Source: Actinobacteria bacterium UBA6100
GTDB lineage: Bacteria; Actinomycetota; Coriobacteriia; Anaerosomatales; Anaerosomataceae
Assembly: GCA_002423585.1 (NCBI GenBank)
Contig: DIWS01000013.1
Coordinates: forward strand, 124,001 to 188,000
Length of the DNA stretch: 64,000 bases
Direction of reading: 5' to 3'
Shown: piece by piece, positions 49,634-56,689 of the stretch
Layout of the letters: each line of letters begins with the position of its first letter
How positions within the stretch are numbered: position 1 is the stretch's first letter
The notes under the pieces: generated by a model
What the model was told of the DNA's origin: nothing
The model's database searches: none
What the model saw: only the letters and a program-made list of their open reading frames with translations
Translations under genes and position numbers: made by a program

Positions 49634-50212
49634 ATGACCGCGCTCTATGACACAGCACATGAGCGGCTGAGCGCACGACTGTCACCGGTCGCTATGGGCC
49701 ACTCCGAGCGCGTGGCCGCGACTGCCGCGCATCTGGCCTCGCTCTACGGAATCGATGTGGAGCGCGCGCGCATCGCGGGACTGCTCCATGACTGGCACCG
49801 GGAGACGCCTGCCGAGGAGTTGGTGGCTCGCGCCCGGCGGCTCGGGCTGGACGTCACGGAGGTCGATGAGGCCGTGCCGTATCTGCTGCACGGGCCGGTG
49901 GCGCAGGCGGACCTGGAGATGGAGTTCCCCGAATTGCCGGACGACGTGCTCGCAGCCATCGGCGCCCATACATACGGGACGGCCGGTATGCCGCCGCTCT
50001 CGATGCTCGTGTATGTGGCGGACGTGATCGAGCCGGGCCGTCATCAGGCGGGTGTGGACGGGCTTCGATCGTCGTCGGGTGCGCGTCCGCTCGAGGACCT
50101 GTTCGCCGACGCCTACGCCGCGTCGCTGCATCACCTGGTGGACCGTCGCCGGCGGATACATCCGCAGACCGTCTCCACCTGGAACGATATCGCCGCGAGG
50201 TTTCGCCGATGA
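49634..50212 (+). CDS. yqeK: YqeK family HD-domain phosphohydrolase
   Basis: 192 residues with the HD motif LLHDWHRE and further His/Asp residues (MGHSERVAATAAHLASLY, YVADVIEP). YqeK enzymes hydrolyse diadenosine tetraphosphate symmetrically. GHSERV supplies the first metal-site His. ATG 49634, directly after nadD; stop overlaps the LytR_C gene start (ATGA). Confidence 0.9.
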   Translation: MTALYDTAHERLSARLSPVAMGHSERVAATAAHLASLYGIDVERARIAGLLHDWHRETPAEELVARARRLGLDVTEVDEAVPYLLHGPVAQADLEMEFPELPDDVLAAIGAHTYGTAGMPPLSMLVYVADVIEPGRHQAGVDGLRSSSGARPLEDLFADAYAASLHHLVDRRRRIHPQTVSTWNDIAARFRR

Positions 50213-51390
50213 GCCGGCACCGGCGCACGCACCAGGACGGGGAGCGTCCGGACGCGGCACGCCCCTCGTCTTCGGCGGACTACCCGAGGCGCAGGACGCA
50301 TCATGAGTCAGCGCCGGCCCCGGAGCCGGGCTGGCGCGCCTCGAAGCGCTCGTCGAAGCTCGGCAAGCAGGTGCGACGTGACGCACGCGCCGAGCAGCGC
50401 AAGCAGCAGCTGAGTGATGGCCTACGCCAGACGAAAGGCCGCGTGCTCGGCGTCCTTCAGATCGTCGGGATGGTGTTGGGTGGAGTGCTCGTGCTCGCCC
50501 TGGTGCTGTTCGTGCTCGCCCTCGGCGTGAATGCCGGTTCCCGGTGGCTGGCGAGGCGAGAAGCCGAGCAGCAGGCGACGCCGGAGGCGCAGGCCGAGAA
50601 GGCGCGGGAGAACCTGCTCATCATCGGTGTCAGCGGCACATCCGCCGATTTCCTGGCGGTGCGGCTGGACAGCACGGACGAGCAGATCCTCGGCATCGCG
50701 ATCCCCAGCGGCGCCTTCATGGAGGTACCGGGGCAGGGGTTCGAGCGTGTGGGGGACAGCTACGCCGCAGGTGTCGGTGTCTCGCTCGCGGCCATCTCGA
50801 ACTACCTCACCGTGCCGTTCGAGCACTACGTGATCGTGGACGTGGGTGTGTATCAGGACGCGCTGACCAACCAGAGTCTGCGGGACATCATGGCCAACGC
50901 CCAGGAGACCGACCTCGACGACGCGCAGCGCGCGGAGATCTCGGAGTTCATCGCGTCGGTCACGGGAGACCACACGGCGCTCGTGCCGCTTCCCGTCAAG
51001 CCGATCGATCTCGGCGGTCAGACGTACTACGAACCGCAACGTGACCAGATCGCCGACCTTCTCCTGCAGTGGTGGGACGTGAAGGTCGGTGCTCAGGACA
51101 CCGCGGTGAGGGTGATCATCTACAACGGCGCGGGGACGCCGGGCATCGCCGGTGAGGCCGCGCAGCAGCTCATCGCAGCCGGGATGCGGGTGGTCGACAC
51201 CAAGAACGCGGACCGCTTCGACTACGACACCTCGATGGTCATCGTCCAGAGCGGTGACGCCGAGCACGGCGAGCAGGTGCGCGCGGCGCTCGGTGTGGGA
51301 GAGGTCCTCGACCAGCCATCGGAGCAGGATGTCGCGGACGTGATCGTCATTATCGGCAGGGACTACGTGCCTCCTGCCCCCAGTCAGTGA
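50209..51390 (+). CDS. LytR C-terminal-domain protein with LCP-like middle domain
   Basis: 393 residues. A charged cytoplasmic N-terminus, a membrane helix near 85-108 (IVGMVLGGVLVLALVLFVLAL) and an outer part. Residues 130-240 resemble a shortened LytR-CpsA-Psr domain (ILGIAIPSGAFMEVPGQGF in the place of S-I-P-R-D), with the catalytic Arg pattern not conserved. Residues 300-390 match the LytR_C domain (VRVIIYNGAGTPGIAGEAAQ). It may bind cell-wall polymers without active transfer. It lies between yqeK and rsfS, as in other actinobacteria. Confidence 0.78.
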   Translation: MSRHRRTHQDGERPDAARPSSSADYPRRRTHHESAPAPEPGWRASKRSSKLGKQVRRDARAEQRKQQLSDGLRQTKGRVLGVLQIVGMVLGGVLVLALVLFVLALGVNAGSRWLARREAEQQATPEAQAEKARENLLIIGVSGTSADFLAVRLDSTDEQILGIAIPSGAFMEVPGQGFERVGDSYAAGVGVSLAAISNYLTVPFEHYVIVDVGVYQDALTNQSLRDIMANAQETDLDDAQRAEISEFIASVTGDHTALVPLPVKPIDLGGQTYYEPQRDQIADLLLQWWDVKVGAQDTAVRVIIYNGAGTPGIAGEAAQQLIAAGMRVVDTKNADRFDYDTSMVIVQSGDAEHGEQVRAALGVGEVLDQPSEQDVADVIVIIGRDYVPPAPSQ

Positions 51391-51409
51391 CCGAGAGGAG
51401 TGCCCGTTA

Positions 51410-51802
51410 TTGGAACCCCGTGATATCGCACTGCTCGCTGCCGAGGCGGCGAGCGAGAAAAAGGCCACCGATGTGGTGGTGCTCGATGTTGCACAGACGA
51501 TCGTCATCACCGGGTACTTCGTGGTGGCCACCGGCTCCAGCGACCGGCAGGTGCGCAGCATCGCCGACGAGGTGGAGGACCAGCTGCGCGAGACGGCCGG
51601 CGTGAAGCCGATCGGCCGCGAGGGCGAGCGTGAGGGCAAGTGGGTGCTGCTCGACTTCGGCGACGTGGTCGTGCACGTGTTCCAGCCCGACGAGCGCGAC
51701 TTCTACCGCCTGGACAAGCTGTGGGCCGACGCACCGAGAGTGCCGCTGCCCGACGCCGCGGATGCGACGCCGCAGGCGCAGACCGAGGTCGCCGGCTCGT
51801 GA
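51410..51802 (+). CDS. rsfS: Ribosomal silencing factor RsfS
   Basis: 130 residues. KATDVVVLDVAQTIVITGYFVVATGSSDRQV (positions about 18-48) and WVLLDFGDVVVHVF are the Iojap/RsfS signature. It binds L14 and blocks subunit joining in starved cells. TTG 51410 is the likely start, with GAGAGGAG about 9 nt upstream. Its stop overlaps the next gene start (GTGA). Confidence 0.93.
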   Translation: MEPRDIALLAAEAASEKKATDVVVLDVAQTIVITGYFVVATGSSDRQVRSIADEVEDQLRETAGVKPIGREGEREGKWVLLDFGDVVVHVFQPDERDFYRLDKLWADAPRVPLPDAADATPQAQTEVAGS

Positions 51803-52737
51803 CGCGTGCGTTCAAGGCGTACGGGGTGCAGTTCGCCCTGATCGCGGTGGCGGCCGTCTGGGGCGGCACGTTCGTGGTGGTGAAAGACGCCGTCGGCGTC
51901 TACCCCCTGTACGCGTTCCTCTCGCTGCGTTTCGTGATCGCGGTGATCGCGTTCGCGGTGGTCCTCCCCTCATCGATCAGGCTGATGCGTCGGGATACGC
52001 TCGGCGCCGGGCTGCTCGCGGGGCTCTTCCTCACTGCCGGTTACGTGTTCCAGACGTGGGGGCTGCAGGACACGAGCGCCTCGAAAGCGGCCTTCATCAC
52101 CGGGATGTTCGTGGTCATCACGCCTGCTCTTCAGGCGCTGGTCCTGCGTCGGATCCCGCGCTTCACCACGGTGCTCGGCGTGGCGCTCGCCGTGATCGGG
52201 CTCTGGTTGCTCTCCGGTGGTGGTGGCGGCGGATGGAACGTGGGCGACACACGCGTGCTGATCTGCGCCGCGGCATATGCGGCGCACATGATCGTGCTCG
52301 GCGGCCTCGGCGATCGGCATGACGTCCGGCCGCTCACGCTCGTCCAGCTGGCCACCGTGGCCGTGCTGTGCGGCGCCGTCTCGCTGGCGACCGAGCCGGT
52401 GGCGCTCCCCGGCGCCGGGAGCGTGTGGCTGGCACTGGTCGTAACCGGCGTGTTCGCCTCGGCGGTGGCCTTCGCGGTACAGACATACGCGCAGCAGATC
52501 CTCTCGCCGACGAAGACGGCGCTCATCCTCATCACCGAGCCGGCGTTCGGCGGCATCTTCGGATGGTTCGCCGGCGAGCGGCTGGGTGTGGGCGGGGTGG
52601 TGGGCGCCGGGTTGATCCTCTCGGGCATGGTGGTGGCCGAACTGCTCGGCCGCTCCGGGGCATCCGCCCGGGGAGGGGTGGAGTACGAGTCGGCCATCGA
52701 GGGCCCACCGGTGCCGCTGGAGGAGTCGCTTCACTAG
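51799..52737 (+). CDS. EamA/DMT-superfamily permease
   Basis: 312 residues with ten predicted helices in two EamA repeats (AVWGGTFVVVKDAVGVYPLY in the first; VFASAVAFAVQTYAQQ and ILITEPAFGGIFGW in the second). RhaT/YdcZ-type drug or metabolite transporter; substrate unknown. GTG 51799 overlaps the rsfS stop by 4 nt. The frame runs upstream to 51640 over rsfS, which is a shadow. Confidence 0.87.
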   Translation: MTRAFKAYGVQFALIAVAAVWGGTFVVVKDAVGVYPLYAFLSLRFVIAVIAFAVVLPSSIRLMRRDTLGAGLLAGLFLTAGYVFQTWGLQDTSASKAAFITGMFVVITPALQALVLRRIPRFTTVLGVALAVIGLWLLSGGGGGGWNVGDTRVLICAAAYAAHMIVLGGLGDRHDVRPLTLVQLATVAVLCGAVSLATEPVALPGAGSVWLALVVTGVFASAVAFAVQTYAQQILSPTKTALILITEPAFGGIFGWFAGERLGVGGVVGAGLILSGMVVAELLGRSGASARGGVEYESAIEGPPVPLEESLH

Positions 52738-52751
52738 ATCCTCATCGTGTT

Positions 52752-52780
52752 TTGACGATGGATACCCTCGGGGGTATAGT
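52752..52780 (+). promoter_or_regulatory. Strong sigma-A-type promoter of the FAD/Fe-S oxidoreductase gene
   Basis: TTGACG (52752-52757), 17-bp spacer, TATAGT (52775-52780), near consensus. The start codon is 73 bp beyond the -10 box. It is the best-defined promoter in the window and is overlaid by a palindrome (next entry). Confidence 0.75.
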
Positions 52781-52802
52781 TCTGAAATACCCCTTGAGGT
52801 AT
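52762..52802. promoter_or_regulatory. Two operator-like palindromes over the promoter
   Basis: Site 1, ATACCC-TCGG-GGGTAT at 52762-52777, lies between and overlaps the -35/-10 boxes. Site 2, ATACC-CCTTGA-GGTAT at 52787-52802, has its centre 25 bp downstream. The A-T-A-C-C-C / G-G-G-T-A-T pattern resembles operators of the CsoR/CstR/FrmR-type repressor family, which respond to Cu(I), persulfide or formaldehyde. Neither repressor gene is in the window. Confidence 0.6.
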
Positions 52803-52853
52803 CGCGCCGCGACGGGCGCACGTCAAAACGTATCGGTGGAAGGATCTGGCCAG

Positions 52854-55800
52854 ATGGCAGCGGTGAACGAGCGTATCGAGGCACGGCTTCGGGAGATCTT
52901 CGGTGAGAGGATCCGGACCGACCGGGTCGAGCGCACACTCTACTCCTCGGACATAGGGGCGATGCCCAAGCTGGTCGCGCCGCTCATGCCCACCGGTGTC
53001 GCCGGAGCTGTCGTGCGGCCGGTGAGCGAGGACGAGGTGATCGCGCTTCTCAGGCTCGCACGCAGCGAGCGTATCTCCGTGGTCCCGCGCGGGATGTCCA
53101 CATCCGGCTACGGCGGCGTCATGCCCCTCGAGGGCGCCATCGTCGCGGATATGTCAGCGATGGAGGGTCTCATCGAGCTCGACGCCGGGGCGCTCACCGC
53201 GAAAGTCTTCGGCGGGACGCTCTGGGAGCCGCTCCAGAAGCAGCTCAACCGCAAGGGCGTCGACCTTCGGCTGTATCCCTCCTCGTTGCCGTCGTCCACC
53301 GTCGCCGGCTGGCTCGCGCAGGGCGGGGCCGGCTTCGGCAGTTACGAGTACGGCTTCTTCAAAGAGAGCGTTCTGGGCGCCCGTGTCGTGTCGCTCGACG
53401 GCTCCGTGACCGAATACACAGGCGAGGAGCTGGAACAGCTCGTCGCCGACGCCGAAGGCATCACCGGGATCATCACCGAGGTGACGTTCGCACTGCGTCC
53501 GCTCGAGGACGAGGTGCATCGCCTCCTCGCACTTCCCACGATCGAGGCGCTCTCGGCGGCGCTGAGCGAGATATCCGCCCGGAGCCTGCCCATCTGGTCG
53601 CTCACCTTCCTCAATCCCGAGTCGACGCGCCTCAAGAAGACGCTGCCGCATCGGCACGGGCATCCGTACGAGATGGAGCACGTGCACTACGAGCCCGATC
53701 TGCCCGAGGCGTTCCTTGCGGTGATCGCGTATCCCGTGTCGCGCCACCAGGTGATCGACCCTGCGCTCAAGGAGATCCTCGCTTCGGCCGGCGGAACCGA
53801 GCTCGATGCGGAAGCCGCCGAGCATGAGTGGGAGCAGCGTTTCGCGCCGATGCGCCTGAAGCGCGTGGGACCCTCGATCGTGCCGACAGAGGTGGTCGTG
53901 CCGCTGGATCAACTCGGGCCGGTGCTCGCGCAGATCGATGCCCGTGTGAAGCAGCCCTTCGTGCTCGAAGGGATGCTCGGCAAGGGCGACAAGGTCGTCT
54001 TGCTCGGCTTCATCCCGCACGACGAGCGCACCCTGGCGTTCAACCTCGCCTTCGCCCTGTCCCTCGTGGTCATCCGGATCGCCAACCAGCACGGCGGCGG
54101 CGCCTACTCCACCGGACTGTACTTCCGCCAGGAGGCCAGGAAGGTGCTCGGCGAGGAGAAGTTCGCCGCGCTGGAGTCGTTCAAGCGGAAGAACGACCCG
54201 GGCAACCTGCTCAATCCGAAGAAGATCCTCGGCACCGGTGCGGTGAACGCCCTCATGAAGATGGCACTCGCCATGGAGCCCCTCGTCCGCCCGATCGCGA
54301 ACGCCGCGAAGCCGCCTGCGCGCACCGTCATCTCGCTCACAGACAAGCACGGCATCCCGGGCGATGTGGCGTACTACAGCTACGCGTGCGCGCAGTGCGG
54401 GTACTGCGTCCCCACCTGCGAGGAGTACAGCGTCCGGGGGTGGATGAGCCACTCTCCGCGAGGGAAGTACGCCTATCTGAAGCAGGTCATCGAGGGCCGC
54501 GAGAAGTTCGACCAGAAGATGGTGGACACCTTCCTCGTCTGCACCACGTGTGAGGTCTGCAACACGCGCTGCCAGCTGCAGCTGCCCGTCGAGCATTCGT
54601 GGATGGCGATGCGCGGGAAGCTCATCCACGATGAGGGCCGCATGACCTTCCCGCCGTTCGAGATGATGGGTGCGGCGCTGCAGGGCGAGCTCAACATCTG
54701 GGCCGGCAAGCGCGACAAGCGTGCCGACTGGATGCCCGAGCACATCGCCGAGAAGATAGATCCTACCTCGGACATCCTGTACTTCGCCGGCTGCACGGCG
54801 AGCTACGTCAACAAGGACGTGGCGCAGTCTTCGGTGGAGTTGCTGGATGCCGCCGGTGTGAGATTCAACTACATGGGGACCGACGAGGCGTGTTGCGGCA
54901 TCCCGATGAAGGTCTCGGGCAAGTGGGACGTCTTCGAGGAGATCTACGAGCACAACACCGCCGAGGCGCGCAAGCGCGGCGCCAAGACCATCGTGACCTC
55001 ATGTCCCGCATGCGGGCTCGTGTGGAAAGAGATGTACGCGAAGCTGGCCGCTGACAGGGGCGAGGAGTACGAGTTCGAGGTGAAGCACTACTCCGAGCTC
55101 GTGGCGGACTCCATCGCCGAGGGCGCGCTCGAGTTCACGCACGAGGTGAACAAGACGCTCACGTTCCACGACTCGTGCCATATGGGTCGCGCGCAGGGCA
55201 ACTATCAGGCCCCGCGCGAGCTCATCAAGGCCATCCCGGGCGTGGAGTTCGTGGAGATGGAGCACAACTGCGAGGACGCGCTGTGCTGCGGATCGGTGCT
55301 CACGCTCATCGGTGAGACGCCGGTGGCCCCCGAGCTCGGCAAGATGCGCCTGGACGAGGCGGTCGACGCGGGTGCCGACGCGATGGTGGCGCTCTGCCCC
55401 TGCTGTCAGGTGCAGTTCCGCGACTCCATCGACAAGAAGGACATCCCGATGGAGGTCATCGATCTCGCGCACCTGGCGATGGACGGCCTCGGCATCCCGC
55501 ACGAGGATCCCACGCCGTACGCGATGGAGATGTGGGGCCACTTCGAGAAGTTCATCTGGCTGATGAAGCCGGAGTCGATCACCGACATCATGGTGGCGCT
55601 CCTGCCGGACATGATGAAGGCGATGCCGCCCGCGATGCTGCCGATGATGAGGGTCGCGCGTGCGGTCCCCGGCGGTCTGGCGCTGATGGGCACGATGATG
55701 CCCGCGATGATGCCCAAGATGATGCCCGCGATGATGCCGAAGGTCATGCCGGCGATGCTCGCGGAGGTCTCGCGCAGGGTGGGTCAGCTGCCGGAGGACA

Positions 55801-55970
55801 TGGAAGACCTCATGCCCGACCTGCTCCCGAAGACGATGGACGCGCTGCTGCCGAACATGCTGCCGCTGATCATGGACGACTTTCTGCCGAAGATGCTCTG
55901 CTTCATCAGAAACGAGTGGGAGCGCGACGTTCCCGAAGGGGTGAAGCCCTGCGCGAAGGCCGTCGTGTAG
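52854..55970 (+). CDS. FAD-linked oxidase fused to Fe-S/CCG-domain oxidoreductase
   Basis: 1038 residues. An FAD_binding_4 (PCMH-type) domain spans about 20-230 (SVVPRGMSTSGYGGVMPLEG), a C-terminal oxidase domain 230-470, two [4Fe-4S] motifs at 507-525 and 562-575 (CAQCGYCVPTC, CTTCEVCNTRC), then two CCG domains (YFAGCTAS/ACCGIP at about 642-680; FHDSCHMG/LCCGS at about 770-810). This is the GlcD+GlcF layout of lactate/glycolate-type dehydrogenases. The tail, residues about 904-1018, is Met/Pro-rich and repetitive. Substrate unknown, perhaps a 2-hydroxy acid. ATG 52854 has GGAAGGA upstream. Monocistronic under its own promoter. Confidence 0.86.
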   Translation: MAAVNERIEARLREIFGERIRTDRVERTLYSSDIGAMPKLVAPLMPTGVAGAVVRPVSEDEVIALLRLARSERISVVPRGMSTSGYGGVMPLEGAIVADMSAMEGLIELDAGALTAKVFGGTLWEPLQKQLNRKGVDLRLYPSSLPSSTVAGWLAQGGAGFGSYEYGFFKESVLGARVVSLDGSVTEYTGEELEQLVADAEGITGIITEVTFALRPLEDEVHRLLALPTIEALSAALSEISARSLPIWSLTFLNPESTRLKKTLPHRHGHPYEMEHVHYEPDLPEAFLAVIAYPVSRHQVIDPALKEILASAGGTELDAEAAEHEWEQRFAPMRLKRVGPSIVPTEVVVPLDQLGPVLAQIDARVKQPFVLEGMLGKGDKVVLLGFIPHDERTLAFNLAFALSLVVIRIANQHGGGAYSTGLYFRQEARKVLGEEKFAALESFKRKNDPGNLLNPKKILGTGAVNALMKMALAMEPLVRPIANAAKPPARTVISLTDKHGIPGDVAYYSYACAQCGYCVPTCEEYSVRGWMSHSPRGKYAYLKQVIEGREKFDQKMVDTFLVCTTCEVCNTRCQLQLPVEHSWMAMRGKLIHDEGRMTFPPFEMMGAALQGELNIWAGKRDKRADWMPEHIAEKIDPTSDILYFAGCTASYVNKDVAQSSVELLDAAGVRFNYMGTDEACCGIPMKVSGKWDVFEEIYEHNTAEARKRGAKTIVTSCPACGLVWKEMYAKLAADRGEEYEFEVKHYSELVADSIAEGALEFTHEVNKTLTFHDSCHMGRAQGNYQAPRELIKAIPGVEFVEMEHNCEDALCCGSVLTLIGETPVAPELGKMRLDEAVDAGADAMVALCPCCQVQFRDSIDKKDIPMEVIDLAHLAMDGLGIPHEDPTPYAMEMWGHFEKFIWLMKPESITDIMVALLPDMMKAMPPAMLPMMRVARAVPGGLALMGTMMPAMMPKMMPAMMPKVMPAMLAEVSRRVGQLPEDMEDLMPDLLPKTMDALLPNMLPLIMDDFLPKMLCFIRNEWERDVPEGVKPCAKAVV
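55695..55742 (+). repeat. Two tandem 24-bp repeats in the Met/Pro-rich tail
   Basis: Units 55695-55718 and 55719-55742 differ by one base. Each encodes M-M-P-A-M-M-P-K. The flanking tail repeats the M-P theme less exactly. In-frame, so the length could vary between strains. Confidence 0.85.
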
Positions 55971-55983
55971 CGACCTTCCGGAG

Positions 55984-56009
55984 CTCCGGGGCGATTGACC
56001 ACCCCGGAG
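55984..56009 (+). terminator. Hairpin after the oxidoreductase, overlapping the tRNA-Ala promoter
   Basis: CTCCGGGG (55984-55991) pairs with CCCCGGAG (56002-56009), loop 10 nt. A perfect palindrome CCGGAGCTCCGG (55978-55989) overlaps its left arm. No T-run. It covers the -35 box of the next promoter. Confidence 0.5.
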
Positions 56010-56022
56010 GGGATGTTATACT
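55995..56022 (+). promoter_or_regulatory. Promoter of tRNA-Ala
   Basis: TTGACC at 55995-56000 and TATACT at 56017-56022 with a 16-bp spacer; tRNA 5' end at 56055. Confidence 0.6.
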
Positions 56023-56054
56023 GTCGCTCGCGCCTTGCGAGGCGACCCAGATGT

Positions 56055-56130
56055 GGGGCCATAGCTCAGCTGGGAGAGCGCATGGCTGGCAGCCATGAGG
56101 TCAGGGGTTCGATCCCCCTTGGCTCCACCA
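56055..56130 (+). tRNA. tRNA-Ala(GGC)
   Basis: Acceptor stem GGGGCCA (56055-56061) pairs with TGGCTCC (56120-56126), including the G3-T70 wobble that marks alanine tRNAs. Discriminator A, encoded CCA (56128-56130). Anticodon stem CATGG/CCATG encloses CTGGCAG, giving anticodon GGC. Confidence 0.97.
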
Positions 56131-56227
56131 ACGTGGTGAACCGATGCCCGTCACGATGAACCGTGGCGGGCATCGTCACGTCTCACGGGTATGAACGTCT
56201 CGCAGGTGACGAGGTGGGGAGGCTGTG

Positions 56228-56623
56228 ATGAAGCGAGGGATGTCCCTCGGCATGGTGATGGTGCTGTGTGCTGTGCTCGCCGCATCGGCGGGATGTGACC
56301 GCGCCGTACGGGTCGGCGATGACGACAACGGCGGGAGTGTCACGCTCGCAGCGGGAGAGACACTCGAGCTGGTCTTGGAGTCGAATCCCACCACCGGCTA
56401 CTCATGGAGGGTGCTCGACGTCCCCGTGTGTCTCGAGCAGCAGGGCGATGCCGAGTATGATTCGGACGCACCTCCCGGCATGATGGGCGCCGGCGGCGAG
56501 GAGACGTGGCTGTTCACGGTTGTCGAGCCGGGCGAGGGGACACTCGCGCTCGAGTACATCAGACCCTGGGAAGAGGAGTCTGAACCGGCCGGGACGTTCG
56601 AGATCGAGGTCGTCGTAGAGTAA
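56228..56623 (+). CDS. Chagasin-like (I42) protease inhibitor lipoprotein
   Basis: 131 residues. A signal peptide ends in the lipobox ASAG-C, so it is lipid-anchored. The mature part has the three loops of the I42 family: NPTTGYSW, a Gly-rich MMGAGGEETWLF and YIRPWEEES. These inhibit papain-type cysteine proteases. The targets here are unknown; no such protease is in the window. ATG 56228 has GGGGAGG at 5 nt; the GTG at 56225 is too close to the site. Single gene between tRNA-Ala and leuS. Confidence 0.87.
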   Translation: MKRGMSLGMVMVLCAVLAASAGCDRAVRVGDDDNGGSVTLAAGETLELVLESNPTTGYSWRVLDVPVCLEQQGDAEYDSDAPPGMMGAGGEETWLFTVVEPGEGTLALEYIRPWEEESEPAGTFEIEVVVE

Positions 56624-56689
56624 CCGGGCCCGGGGGCAGCTTCCGCTACAATGGGGCGCATTATCGCATCCGGGATGTGGAGGCAGCAC

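Noticed and set aside
53154..54953. 599-codon minus-strand frame opposite the oxidoreductase
   Set aside because: Same kind of shadow; the plus-strand gene has clear domain motifs throughout.
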